Shown here one piece after another: positions 36,642 through 46,255 of a DNA stretch of 64,000 bases (within the stretch, counting starts at the first letter, position 1; each line of letters begins with the position of its first letter). The position numbers and the translations under genes were made by a program. The stretch lies in NCBI GenBank assembly GCA_965656535.1, contig CBFHKX010000005.1, positions 62,001 through 126,000 of the forward strand, given 5' to 3'. Below the pieces are notes generated by a model. That model ran no database searches. It saw only the letters and a list, made by a program, of their open reading frames with translations, and was not told the origin of the DNA. This DNA is from Lishizhenia sp965656535 (GTDB taxonomy: Bacteria > Bacteroidota > Bacteroidia > Flavobacteriales_D > Crocinitomicaceae).

Positions 36642-37649
36642 TTGGATTCATTAAGTCAAATTGTTCTTGGTGCAGCTGTAGGAGAAGCCGTACTGGGAAA
36701 AAAAATAGGTGGTAAAGCAGCGCTTTTTGGAGCCATACTTGGAACAGTTCCTGATCTAGACGTTCTTTTAAAGTATTTTTTCGACAATCCCTTGGATCAA
36801 GATTTATCTCATCGTGGTTTTAGTCACTCTATCCTTTTCGCCTTATTCATGGCAAGCTCCGTGGGCTATTTATTTTATCGTCTTTACAAAAAGAAAATAG
36901 CATACAAACCTTGGTTCCTTTTTGTGTTTTTATGTACTGTTACTCATCCGATGTTAGACATTTTCACAACTTGGGGAACACAGTTTCTTTGGCCATACCC
37001 AGAACGATTTAGTTTTAACTCTATTTTTGTTATCGATCCTTTGTATACCATACCATTTTCATTCTGTTTACTTGTAGCTTTGTTTAAAAAGAGAACTTCA
37101 GCAAGTAGAAGGAAATGGAATCTTTTCGGTTTATCTCTTTCAACGGCTTACTTACTTGTTGGTGTAATTATCAAACTAACTATACTATCAGGAGTAGAAG
37201 CTAAATTTCCGAAAGAAAAACTACTACAATCTTCTGTAAAGCCAATGCCATTAACCAGTTTTTATTGGATGAGTTTAAGCGAAACAGAAGATGACTTTAT
37301 TATGGCCTATCATCATTTATGGAAAGATTTTGATGCAACTGACATACAGAGATTTAAAAAGAACTATGATCTCTTAGCTAGTTTAGATGAAGCATCTCAA
37401 GAAATTGTAGAAAAAATTAAATTTGTTACTAAAGGCTATCTTTCCATAGAAAAAGAGGGGAACATATTGCTTTGTAAAGACCTCAGATTCGGATCTGTTG
37501 CCAAACTTACTAACGGAAAAGTAAAGAACACCTTAATGGGTTATGGTCTAGTTATTGAAGAGAACAACATCAAAAAAATAATCTCTTTAAGAAACGGAAG
37601 AGATTTTGAAGCCCTAGACTTTAAACAGTATTTAAATGAAATTTTTTAA
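36642..37649 (+). CDS. YdjM/DUF457-like membrane metal-dependent hydrolase
   Basis: This 335-aa membrane protein starts with a TTG immediately after the OsmC stop, giving MDSLSQIVLGAAVGEAVLGKK, the conserved N-terminus of the LexA-regulated YdjM-type family. Metal-binding residues are in GTVPDLDVL, SHRGFSHSILF and THPMLDIFTTWGT. Five or so membrane segments follow, and the C-terminal third is soluble (KFVTKGYLSIEKEG). The stop is one base before the start of the GH3 gene. Enzymatic activity for this family is not proven. Confidence 0.85.
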   Translation: MDSLSQIVLGAAVGEAVLGKKIGGKAALFGAILGTVPDLDVLLKYFFDNPLDQDLSHRGFSHSILFALFMASSVGYLFYRLYKKKIAYKPWFLFVFLCTVTHPMLDIFTTWGTQFLWPYPERFSFNSIFVIDPLYTIPFSFCLLVALFKKRTSASRRKWNLFGLSLSTAYLLVGVIIKLTILSGVEAKFPKEKLLQSSVKPMPLTSFYWMSLSETEDDFIMAYHHLWKDFDATDIQRFKKNYDLLASLDEASQEIVEKIKFVTKGYLSIEKEGNILLCKDLRFGSVAKLTNGKVKNTLMGYGLVIEENNIKKIISLRNGRDFEALDFKQYLNEIF

Positions 37650-37650
37650 T

Positions 37651-38808
37651 ATGAATCTTAAACACGCATTACTCATCACCTTTGCACTTCCATTTTACCT
37701 TGTTTCTTGTGCACAAGAAGTTAAAAATCAAGATACAGCAGAAGTTAAAGAACAAATTAACTATTCGCTGGACGATTTTTTTAGCAAGGATGCGAAATTA
37801 GAAAGGCGCGTAAAAGAAACCTTATCGCGTCTTACTCCAAGCCAAAGAGTTGCGCAGCTTATTATGCCTGCTGTAGGTAGGTACGGTCAAGAAAAAAAAT
37901 TGATTGAACGCTTAATAAAAGAGGGTAAAATTGGCGGTGTATTGATGTTAAATGGCTCAAAAACTGAATTTACCAATTGGATTAGTGAATTTAATGCACT
38001 CAATGATTCATTGAACCAACTCCCCTTTTTGTACAGTGCGGATGCTGAACCCAGTTTAATTAATAGAAAAATTACCGGAACGCCAGCCGTTCAAAAAGCG
38101 AATACGTTAAAAACCAAGAAAGAGGTAATTGCCTGCGCAAAAGCTATTTCTAAAGAATTAAATGATATAGGAATTAACTACAATTTTGCACCAGTAGTGG
38201 ATATGTCGCCAAATAAAACTGTAGGTTGGAGAAGCTTTGGACACGAACCCGACAGTGTTATAAATTGGTCGAGTGCATTTATTACTGAAACTCAAGAACA
38301 TAATATCTTGGCTACCGCAAAGCATTTCCCAGGTCATGGCTTTGTAACGGGCGACACACATAAAAAACTAGTATATATTGATGGTGAGTTAAAAGAAATT
38401 GTGAACTATCCTCCACTTATCAAAGCGGGAACCATGAGTATTATGATAGCGCACATAGCAATTAAAAATAATACAAAATTTAACACCAATGATATGCCTT
38501 CTTCTATCTCTGAAAAGATTGTAACCACTTTGTTGCGCGATAGCTTAAAGTTTGAAGGGTTGGTGGTTACAGATGCAATGAATATGGGTGGAGTAAGTTT
38601 TATTAAAAATGCAAACACCAAGGCTATTGAGGCAGGTTGCGACATTTTACTCATGCCATTAAATGCCGAAAAAGCACATCAAGAATTAGTCGAAAAATAC
38701 ACTTCAGACGAAGCATTTAGAATAAAGGTTGATCTTGCTGCTTCACGTGTTATAAGAGCTAAATATGCTGCTGGACTATTTAATGGAGAGTCGCTAATGA
38801 ACAAGTAA
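37651..38808 (+). CDS. Glycoside hydrolase family 3 lipoprotein, NagZ-like
   Basis: This 385-aa envelope glycosidase has a lipoprotein leader (HALLITFALPFYLVSCAQ); the start at 37651 is preferred to an earlier in-frame ATG at 37636, which lies inside the previous gene. It carries KHFPGHG, the motif with the catalytic histidine of bacterial beta-N-acetylglucosaminidases, and VTDAMNMGG with the aspartate nucleophile. A peptidoglycan or chitin-oligomer N-acetylglucosaminidase role fits. The C-terminal second domain of larger GH3 enzymes is absent. It overlaps the convergent ZIP gene by 15 bp. Confidence 0.9.
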   Translation: MNLKHALLITFALPFYLVSCAQEVKNQDTAEVKEQINYSLDDFFSKDAKLERRVKETLSRLTPSQRVAQLIMPAVGRYGQEKKLIERLIKEGKIGGVLMLNGSKTEFTNWISEFNALNDSLNQLPFLYSADAEPSLINRKITGTPAVQKANTLKTKKEVIACAKAISKELNDIGINYNFAPVVDMSPNKTVGWRSFGHEPDSVINWSSAFITETQEHNILATAKHFPGHGFVTGDTHKKLVYIDGELKEIVNYPPLIKAGTMSIMIAHIAIKNNTKFNTNDMPSSISEKIVTTLLRDSLKFEGLVVTDAMNMGGVSFIKNANTKAIEAGCDILLMPLNAEKAHQELVEKYTSDEAFRIKVDLAASRVIRAKYAAGLFNGESLMNK

Positions 38809-39555
38809 AGCAAGCACAACTCCAATTAACAAACTTACTAGTTTCGCAAAGTTGAATTTGTGATTTTCAGATGATTCAAATATAATAGTAGTAGAAATGT
38901 GTAAAAACATACCTACAACCACAGCAAGAATTAGATCAATATCTAAAGATAACCTAGAAAATCCGTATTGTCCGAACAAAAAGCCAATTGGAGCCATGAT
39001 TGAAAACCCGAGTATCACAATCCATGACTTTTTTTTATTGAAACCAGAAGCCAATAGCATCGTCATAAGTGCTACGGCAACAGGAATTTTGTGTAAAATA
39101 ATACCTAAAAGTAAGGTATTATCGTCTCCATCGTGATGGTGTGCATGTCCATGTGTATGCACATGGTCAATCAATGCTTCGGCTCCGTTTGTTACATCTT
39201 GAGCGAGTGGAATACCTTCAATAAAAGAGTGTAAGCTTAACGAAATAAAAAGTCCCCAAGGCAATGTTCCATTTTTAGTAGGATGTACATGTCCATGTTC
39301 AATACCTCCAGAGAAATACTCTAGAAACAATTGAATAAGAAAACCGATTAAAATGTAAAACCCAATGTTATAATCATGCTTCGAGTATATTTCTGGTATA
39401 AAATGAATGAAAGCGATAGAAAGTAAAAAACCTCCTCCGAAAGAAAGCAATAGTTTTATTGTTTTATCTTGACTTCTACCATTCAAAAATATAACAATAC
39501 CTGCTCCTAAAAGCACTGAGCCTATTAAAGCTAATAAAATTAAAAGCGTAGTCAT
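38794..39555 (-). CDS. ZIP family divalent metal transporter
   Basis: This 253-aa transporter has about eight membrane helices. The signature helices IV and V are visible as SLSLHSFIEGIPLAQ and GIILHKIPVAVALMT, and the cytoplasmic loop between them carries the histidine-rich HVHTHGHAHHHDGDD. ZIP proteins carry zinc or other divalent cations into the cytoplasm. It starts within the stop of the methyltransferase gene (ATGA overlap, 39552-39555), so the two are co-translated. Confidence 0.93.
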   Translation of the reverse strand: MTTLLILLALIGSVLLGAGIVIFLNGRSQDKTIKLLLSFGGGFLLSIAFIHFIPEIYSKHDYNIGFYILIGFLIQLFLEYFSGGIEHGHVHPTKNGTLPWGLFISLSLHSFIEGIPLAQDVTNGAEALIDHVHTHGHAHHHDGDDNTLLLGIILHKIPVAVALMTMLLASGFNKKKSWIVILGFSIMAPIGFLFGQYGFSRLSLDIDLILAVVVGMFLHISTTIIFESSENHKFNFAKLVSLLIGVVLALLVH

Positions 39556-40280
39556 TTTTTCTTCACAATTAAGATTAAACGTTCAGAAGTAGCTGAAGTA
39601 AACTCTGAGAGTTGAAAATCTCCGTAACTATTTTCAAGTACGAAACCTGCCTGTTCTAAAAGTGATAAGAAATCTTTCTTTTCTAAGGCTTGTACTTTTT
39701 CCGTAAAATCAAACTTCTCGTTATCGGCTTCAAATTGTATATTTTTTAAAATATGCTTACCTGTATATGATTTACGGATATGAAAATCGATACTATCAAT
39801 TGTTTTAACCTCGTAATCTTTTAAATTTCTCACAACTTGTGTTGCATTCATAAAATCGATTACCAATCTTCCATCATCTTTTAACATGTGATGAACCGAC
39901 TGCAGTACTTTTAGATTTTCTGATTCCGAATCAAAGTAGCCAAAGCTGGTAAAAAGGTTGAAAACTACGTCAAATTTTTCATGTGCATACACCTCTCGCA
40001 TATCGTGCACACCAAAATGTAGCCTATCGGTCTCAAACTGTTTTGCAAAATCTATGCTCTCTTCAGATAGGTCGAGCCCTGTAACATCTAGCCCTTTTTT
40101 ACTCAGATACACAGAATGCCTACCTCTACCGCAAGCTAAATCTAAACATTTCTCACTTGTTAGATTTAGAACGCTAACTAATCTATCTATAAATAGTTGC
40201 GCTTCTTTGTGGTCTCTATTTTTATAAAGAATGTGGTAATACTTTGTATTGAACCATGTTTTAAACCAGGTTGCTTTCAT
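39552..40280 (-). CDS. Class I SAM-dependent methyltransferase
   Basis: About 242 aa. The start at 40280 gives MKATWFKTWFNTKYYHILYK, a conserved N-terminus among Flavobacteriia methyltransferases; an earlier ATG at 40310 would overlap the divergent siaB promoter. SAM motif I reads CLDLACGRGRHSVYL, motif II DVTGLDLSEES, and motif IV FDVVFNLFTSFGYF. The substrate is not evident. The gene is coupled to the ZIP transporter downstream by an ATGA overlap and is divergent from siaB. Confidence 0.88.
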   Translation of the reverse strand: MKATWFKTWFNTKYYHILYKNRDHKEAQLFIDRLVSVLNLTSEKCLDLACGRGRHSVYLSKKGLDVTGLDLSEESIDFAKQFETDRLHFGVHDMREVYAHEKFDVVFNLFTSFGYFDSESENLKVLQSVHHMLKDDGRLVIDFMNATQVVRNLKDYEVKTIDSIDFHIRKSYTGKHILKNIQFEADNEKFDFTEKVQALEKKDFLSLLEQAGFVLENSYGDFQLSEFTSATSERLILIVKKK

Positions 40281-40423
40281 TTGAACTATCCTTGAGAAAT
40301 ATGCGCGCAAAGTTAATCATATACTTTGGTAGAACTAATTTTAAAAGTAACGTTTGTTTACTAAACATTTTTTTATATTTGTTAAGCAGCCACCGAAATA
40401 TCGTAGCTGCCCAAATAAATCAT

Positions 40424-40981
40424 ATGCCGTTAAGCAGTATTTACGATTTCTACTCTACTGTAAAAGAAGAAAAAGTTATTCTTTCTTTTAAGAGCATTGT
40501 TACGGCTGATCTCTTGAAAAGCACTTTGGAAATTATAGAGATTAAATTAAAAGAGATAGAACCCTCGAAAAAAATTCGAAAAAAAGTATTTCATCTTTTG
40601 GTAGAATGTTTACAGAACCTTTATCATCACACTGAAAAGTTTGATTTCAAAGAACAAAACTTATCCGCCGAGAATTCTCATTCCTCTATACTTCTAGTGT
40701 ATAAAAACGAAACAGCATACTATATTAAAACTGGCAATTACATTCACAATAGTAAATTAGAAGGGTTGAAGAATGAATTACTACTGCTTAACAACATGAA
40801 TAACAGTGAATTAAGAAACCACTACATTGAAAGCCTAAACGATGGCAAAAGAAATAAACAAGGAACAGCAGGTTTAGGAATGATAGATTTACGCAGAAAA
40901 TCAGGAAACAAACTAGCGTTTCAATTTAAACCCATTACAGAAGATATTTCTTTCTTCTGTTTAAAAGTAACGATAGAATAA
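40424..40981 (+). CDS. siaB: SiaB family GHKL protein kinase
   Basis: About 185 aa, with the start at 40424 (MPLSSIYDFYSTV) because upstream in-frame residues are unlike the family and lie in the divergent promoter. It has a GHKL-type ATPase core: HLLVECLQNLYHH is the N-box region, and GTAGLGMIDLRRKSGNKLAF is the glycine-rich ATP lid. In Pseudomonas aeruginosa, SiaB phosphorylates SiaC in a switch controlling the cyclase SiaD. Here siaC follows 15 bp downstream, but neither SiaA phosphatase nor SiaD is present nearby. Confidence 0.85.
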   Translation: MPLSSIYDFYSTVKEEKVILSFKSIVTADLLKSTLEIIEIKLKEIEPSKKIRKKVFHLLVECLQNLYHHTEKFDFKEQNLSAENSHSSILLVYKNETAYYIKTGNYIHNSKLEGLKNELLLLNNMNNSELRNHYIESLNDGKRNKQGTAGLGMIDLRRKSGNKLAFQFKPITEDISFFCLKVTIE

Positions 40982-40996
40982 ATACTTAATAAAAAG

Positions 40997-41380
40997 ATGA
41001 AAGATTTAAAACTAGAAGGATCAGCAAAAACACCTAGTGTTTTATTTTTAGCCCAAGAAGGGAAACTGGAGCTAAAAGGAAGGTCTATTCCAGAGAATTC
41101 AATTGAATTTTACAAACCTTTGCTCGACTGGCTAGATATATACGGAACAGATCCTCAAGAACAAACAATTGTAGACATGAAATTAGAGTATTTCAATACG
41201 AGTTCTTCGAAATGTATTTTAGATTTATTTAAAAAACTAGAAGATATAAATCGAGGGAATACCCAGATTAATGTTAATTGGTTCTTTGAAGAAGACGACG
41301 AAGATATGGAAGAAGCAGGGGAAGATTATCAAGCAATTATTAACCTACCTTTTACGATGATTGAGGTTGACGAAATATAA
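40997..41380 (+). CDS. siaC: SiaC family regulatory phosphoprotein (DUF1987)
   Basis: This 127-aa protein matches DUF1987/SiaC: FLAQEGKLELKGRSIPENS, then FYKPLLDWLDIY and LEYFNTSSSKCILDLFKKLE, the segment with the phospho-accepting Ser/Thr in characterised SiaC. A Glu/Asp-rich loop (FEEDDEDMEEAGEDY) precedes the last strand. It is the substrate of SiaB in known systems. It sits between siaB and coaE in one operon. What output it controls here, where no diguanylate cyclase is adjacent, is not known. Confidence 0.88.
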   Translation: MKDLKLEGSAKTPSVLFLAQEGKLELKGRSIPENSIEFYKPLLDWLDIYGTDPQEQTIVDMKLEYFNTSSSKCILDLFKKLEDINRGNTQINVNWFFEEDDEDMEEAGEDYQAIINLPFTMIEVDEI

Positions 41381-41387
41381 AGTGTAA

Positions 41388-41966
41388 ATGTCTAAAACAA
41401 TAGGAATTACAGGTGGTATCGGAGCCGGAAAATCTATCGTATGCAAACTACTCAAAACATTAGATTATCCTGTGTTTGATTCTGACGCCGAAGCAAAACG
41501 ACTAATGCACACCACTCTAAAAAAAGACATCCTTGAACTTTTCGGTCCACAAGCCTATAAAAACAACGCTCTAAATAGAGCGTACATCGCTGAGGTGGTT
41601 TTTGAGGATAATCAGGTTCTAGCTCAACTCAACGCTATAGTACATCCGGCTGTTAGAGAAGCTTTTGATCAATTCTCTAAAGCCAATAAAGCTCCTCTTG
41701 TGTTTAATGAAGCTGCGATTTTATTTGAAACTGGAGCACATAAAAATTTTGATGCCATTGTATTTGTTACAGCAGCTGAAGAGACACGTATTAAACGTGT
41801 GATGAAGAGAGACAATGTATCTAAAGATCAAGTAAGAAAGCGAATGGATAAGCAATGGAGCGATGAAAGAAAACAAGCGCTTACACCGTTTGTCATCAAT
41901 AACAACACAGATCAATTAATTATTCCACAAACGTTGTCAGTAATAAATCAATTAATTTCTTCGTAA
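41388..41966 (+). CDS. coaE: Dephospho-CoA kinase
   Basis: This 192-aa P-loop kinase catalyses the last step of CoA synthesis, phosphorylating the ribose 3'-hydroxyl of dephospho-CoA. Walker A is GITGGIGAGKS, followed by DYPVFDSDAEAKRLM, the CoA-binding aspartate region; FNEAAILFETGAH and the lid DNVSKDQVRKRM follow. It ends 19 bp inside the convergent membrane-protein gene, and lies 7 bp after siaC. Confidence 0.95.
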   Translation: MSKTIGITGGIGAGKSIVCKLLKTLDYPVFDSDAEAKRLMHTTLKKDILELFGPQAYKNNALNRAYIAEVVFEDNQVLAQLNAIVHPAVREAFDQFSKANKAPLVFNEAAILFETGAHKNFDAIVFVTAAEETRIKRVMKRDNVSKDQVRKRMDKQWSDERKQALTPFVINNNTDQLIIPQTLSVINQLISS

Positions 41967-42610
41967 TCGTCGAAATGCGTGTCGTTTTCGTTGTCAGAAT
42001 TGGATTTATCTGAAGGTATTTCTGGATTTATCGATCCGCCTGTAAGAAGAACAGTTAAACCACGAGACAGCTTAACAAAGATGGAAATTACGAAGAAAAA
42101 GCCAACAACCTTAAAAATGAAGCCAAGCAAAGGAGCTTGTTCAAAACCAAGTATTGTTTCGTACAACCATTCGCTGATCGGATTGTTTGCATATCGTGGG
42201 AAAGCAACCAAAAAAGCGAAAAATAAAGTTGCTATTGATATCACAAGAATTTCGGCATTACGGTTAAAGTTATTCTGAATGGGTAGCTGAGATAATAAAC
42301 TACCACGTATTGCTGAGAAACGCGATTTCAATTCTGCATTTTGAAATTTACTCAAAAAGTACATCACTAATATTAATCCGGCTGTTATTAGCCTACCTAT
42401 ATTCAAATCACCCTCTGTATTTTCTATACAAAAGAGTAAAGTTACATCTACCATGAAAAAATAGCGAATAAACTTTAGAATATACACTTCTGTGATTGAC
42501 TTTTGCTGCGAACCTCTCAGTAAGGTTATTCCTGCGTTAATCAAAAACCAGATAAATCCAAAAATGGCAAATAAAACGCCTAACCGAAATATAAAACTAA
42601 TACTATCCAC
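41948..42610 (-). CDS. Uncharacterised four-helix membrane protein
   Basis: This 220-aa protein has about five hydrophobic segments (LGVLFAIFGFIWFLINAGITL, YFFMVDVTLLFCI, LITAGLILVMYFL, LVISIATLFFAFLVAF, VGFFFVISIFVKL) and a polar C-terminus rich in Asp/Glu/Asn. It overlaps coaE by 19 bp. I do not recognise a family; its function is unknown. Confidence 0.7.
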   Translation of the reverse strand: MDSISFIFRLGVLFAIFGFIWFLINAGITLLRGSQQKSITEVYILKFIRYFFMVDVTLLFCIENTEGDLNIGRLITAGLILVMYFLSKFQNAELKSRFSAIRGSLLSQLPIQNNFNRNAEILVISIATLFFAFLVAFPRYANNPISEWLYETILGFEQAPLLGFIFKVVGFFFVISIFVKLSRGLTVLLTGGSINPEIPSDKSNSDNENDTHFDDYEEIN

Positions 42611-42703
42611 ACCACAAAAATGCGATTTATACGCTTTAACACATAATTATTCAGCCAAAACTTAAACAATACTTATATTTAGGGCTCTTTTAAGACAAAA
42701 ACA

Positions 42704-44836
42704 ATGAGAAAATTTATTACACTTTTCGTGCTTTGCACAACTTTAGTAATTCGGGCAGAAGAAGGAATGATTATACCAACCTTGTTATCTGCATTTGAGT
42801 CTGATATGCAAGCAATGGGAATGAAACTATCTGCTAAAGATATTTACGATGCCAACAATGCGAGTATTAAAGATGCTGTTATGCATTTCGGAGGTGGTTG
42901 TACAGCAGAAATTGTTTCAGAAAAAGGACTACTATTAACGAATCACCACTGCGGTTTTTCTCAAATAAACTATCATTCTAGCCTAGAAAAAAACTATTTA
43001 AAAAATGGTTTTTGGGCAAAAGACTATACAGAAGAATTACCAAACCCAGGCTTAAACGCTACGCGTATGGTAAGGATAGAAGATGTTACTGAATCCGTTT
43101 TAGCAGGAACAGAAGGTAAATCTGAATCTGAAATACGTTCACTTATTCTTACAAACATTGCTTTAATTAAAGCTCAAGCTTTAAAAGATACGCACTACGA
43201 TGCAGATGTTAAGCCTTTTGATTTTGGAAATAGTTATTATTTATTAGTAAAAGAAGTGTTTAATGATGTTCGACTGGTTGGAGCTCCACCTTCTACAGTA
43301 GGAAAGTTTGGAGGAGATACAGACAATTGGGTTTGGCCAAGACACACCGGCGATTTTTCTATTTTCAGAATTTATGCTGGTTCAGGTAACAAACCTGCAG
43401 ATTATAATATCAACAACAAACCGTATCAACCTATTCATCACTTACCTATTTCATTAGAAGCTAGAAAAGAAGGAGATTTTACTATGGTTTATGGATTTCC
43501 AGGAACTACAGAACAACACACTATTTCAAATAAATTAGCTTTTATTATTGAAAAAGAACGTCCAGCACGTATTGAAATGCGCGATATTTCTTTAGGAGTG
43601 ATGAAACCAGAGATGAGAAAAAGTGAATTAATTACCTTACAATACGCGTCTAAACAATCTAGAATTGCCAATGCTTGGAAAAAATGGATCGGTCAAATAG
43701 ACGGCCTAAAAAGAAATGATGCAATTGCTAAAAAAATAGCATACGAAAAACGCTATCAAGAGAAAGCTAATTCAAAACCAGAATGGAGTTCTAAATACGG
43801 TAGCTTAGTTGATGATTTAAATGAATTATCTACTAAATATCAACCGATAGATTTTGCGTATAGCATGTACATCGAATATGCATATTACGGACCAGAAGTT
43901 ATTAAAAGAGCAAGAAGCTTAGAAGAAATTTTAAGTAACAGCGATAACTTTGAGTCGAACACAAAAATTGATTCTGTTAAAACCGCATTACTTAAATCTT
44001 CAGAAGGATTCTTTAAAAACTTTGATAAGCGTATCGACTTTGAAATTTTTAAACAGCAAACAGTTGCTTATTTAAAGTTGGTTGATCCTGCTTTAGTACC
44101 CGATATATTAAAGGAAAAATCGCCAGAAATGTTTGCTATATATGCGTATAAGAAATCTATTTTTCCTAATGAAGATAGCTACAACAAGTTTATCTCTAAA
44201 TTATCTACTAAATCACTTAAAAAACTTCAAAAAGATCCGTTATTTAAGCTTCATCAAGCCTTAACTGCAAATTTCAGAGAAAAGGTATTACCAGATTTAC
44301 GTTTTTACTATGCTAAAGAAAATGCCTTAATGAAAACCTACGTTGAAGGTAAATACGAAATGTTCCCTGAGGATAAACATTGGGCAGATGCAAACAGTAC
44401 TTTGAGAATTACCTACGGTAAACTAGAAGGAAGCTATCCGACAGATGGAATAAAATATACGCCTTACACCACCTTAAAAGGATTAATTGAAAAACACAAT
44501 ACAGGAAATCCAGATTTTGAAGTATTGCCGAGAATGATTGAGCTTTACGGACAAAAAGAATATGGAGAATACGCACAAGAAGGCGAACTTTGGGTATGTT
44601 TCACAGGCTCTAACCACACCACCGGTGGAAATTCAGGTTCACCTGTAATTAGTGCAGATGGTTACCTAATGGGATTAAATTTTGATAGAAGTTGGGAGAG
44701 TACAATGTCTGACTACATGTTTGATGCTTCGCGTTGCAGAAACATTACGGTTGACGTACGCTATGTTTTATGGATTATTGATAAATACGCAGGTGCTAAG
44801 CATTTGGTAGATGAAATGACGATAATTAGAGACTAA
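42704..44836 (+). CDS. S46 family dipeptidyl-peptidase, DPP11-like
   Basis: This 710-aa exported chymotrypsin-like peptidase releases dipeptides from oligopeptides. The catalytic His is in LLLTNHHCGF (residue 81/82), the Ser in TTGGNSGSPVIS near residue 645, and a signal peptide occupies the first 18 residues. After the Ser, the segment reads GLNFDRSWESTMSD. In Porphyromonas gingivalis, Arg at this position (R673 in DPP11) gives preference for Asp/Glu at P1 while DPP7 has Gly, so a DPP11 specificity is inferred. It is followed 3 bp later by an M28 peptidase gene that is broken. Confidence 0.93.
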   Translation: MRKFITLFVLCTTLVIRAEEGMIIPTLLSAFESDMQAMGMKLSAKDIYDANNASIKDAVMHFGGGCTAEIVSEKGLLLTNHHCGFSQINYHSSLEKNYLKNGFWAKDYTEELPNPGLNATRMVRIEDVTESVLAGTEGKSESEIRSLILTNIALIKAQALKDTHYDADVKPFDFGNSYYLLVKEVFNDVRLVGAPPSTVGKFGGDTDNWVWPRHTGDFSIFRIYAGSGNKPADYNINNKPYQPIHHLPISLEARKEGDFTMVYGFPGTTEQHTISNKLAFIIEKERPARIEMRDISLGVMKPEMRKSELITLQYASKQSRIANAWKKWIGQIDGLKRNDAIAKKIAYEKRYQEKANSKPEWSSKYGSLVDDLNELSTKYQPIDFAYSMYIEYAYYGPEVIKRARSLEEILSNSDNFESNTKIDSVKTALLKSSEGFFKNFDKRIDFEIFKQQTVAYLKLVDPALVPDILKEKSPEMFAIYAYKKSIFPNEDSYNKFISKLSTKSLKKLQKDPLFKLHQALTANFREKVLPDLRFYYAKENALMKTYVEGKYEMFPEDKHWADANSTLRITYGKLEGSYPTDGIKYTPYTTLKGLIEKHNTGNPDFEVLPRMIELYGQKEYGEYAQEGELWVCFTGSNHTTGGNSGSPVISADGYLMGLNFDRSWESTMSDYMFDASRCRNITVDVRYVLWIIDKYAGAKHLVDEMTIIRD

Positions 44837-44839
44837 AAA

Positions 44840-46205
44840 ATGAAAAAACTCCTTCTTTTCTTGCTTGTTCCAGTTTTTGGAATATCCCAAATTGATTATA
44901 AAAACGACAGTATTTTTATACGAAAAGTGTTTGACATAGCGCTTAGCGAAGGGAGAGCCTATGAAGATCTGCGCAGTTTATGTAAAGATATTGGTGCACG
45001 ACTAACCGGATCTGCTGAAGCTGAAATGGCAGTTTATTGGGGAAAACAAAAATTAGAAGGATACGGGTTTGACAAGGTCTATCTCCAAGAAATCCCAATA
45101 CCTCACTGGGAAAGAGGAACAAAAGAAGTTGCTTGGTATAAAACCAAAGATGGCATTTTACACAAAGTAGATATTTTAGCTTTAGGAGGATCTATAAGCA
45201 CCAACGGTGTGCTAACTGGCGAGGTTGTACTCTTCAATACCTTTGAAGAATTAACACGTGTAAAGCCAGCTAAAGTTAAAGATTGTTTTTCTAAACCAAC
45301 CGATGGATGAAAAAATGATTTCTACATTTTCAGCCTATGGTGCATGCTGGCCTGTACGCGGGAGAGGAACTGCAGAAGCTGGAAAACTGGGAGCAAAAGC
45401 AGTAATTATTCGGTCTTTAGGTTTACCAATCGACGATCATCCACATACAGGCTCTATGAACTACGAGGGTGATAATAAAAAAATTCCGGGAGCTGCTTTA
45501 TCTACCAAAAGTGCAGAAGAGTTGGCTTTAGCGCTTCAAACAGATAAAAGTATCGAGTTTATCTTAGAAATGGATTGCAAACGATACGAAGACAAAACAT
45601 CTTATAATGTAATTGCCGAAATAACCGGTAAAAAGAATCCAGAGCAGTTTATCACATTTGGTGGACATCTAGACAGTTGGGATGTTGGAGAAGGCGCACA
45701 CGATGATGGCGCGGGAATTGTGCATTCTATGGAAGCCCTACGTATACTTAAAGAACTCAATTACAAACCCAATAATACCTTACGCTGTGTATTTTTTATG
45801 AACGAGGAAAATGGAAATTATGGCGGTAAAACCTACGCTGCTTGGGTAAAAGAAAAAGGAGAAAATCAAATTGCAGCCTTAGAAAGTGATGCAGGCGGAT
45901 TTTCGCCAAGAGGTTTTACATGTGATGGAAATGAAAATCAAATAAAAATGCTACAATCTTTTGCCCAACTTTTAAAGCCTTACGAACTGCATAAATTTGA
46001 AAAAGGATATGGAGGTGTAGATATTAATCCATTAAAAACCTACTATCAAGATATTCCACTGTTTGGTTTACGTCCAGATTCTCAACGTTACTTTGATTAT
46101 CACCATACGGCTGCAGATGTTTTTGAAAACGTAAATAAAAGAGAGTTAGAATTGGGCTGCGGAAGCATGGCTGCCCTACTCTATTTGTTAGACAGAAATT
46201 TGTAG
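44840..46205 (+). pseudogene. M28 family peptidase, frameshifted near 45284
   Basis: Two frames together spell one 455-aa secreted M28 aminopeptidase. The first (44840-45310) covers the signal peptide and the N-terminus to KVKDCFSKPTDG; the second continues in another frame where the nucleotides before 45303 read V-F-L-N-Q-P-M-D-E-K-M-I-S-T, the usual family sequence. A deletion of about 5 nt (or net -2/+1) between 45281 and 45287 explains the shift. Downstream the metal ligands are intact: GGHLDSWDVGEGAHDDGAG, NEENGNYGG, ESDAGGF and HHTAADVFENV. Either the gene is newly inactivated or the sequence has an error here. Confidence 0.85.
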
Positions 46206-46255
46206 AACACTAAATTACCAGCTCTTTTTACTTTAAAACGTTATCTTTACTGCGT

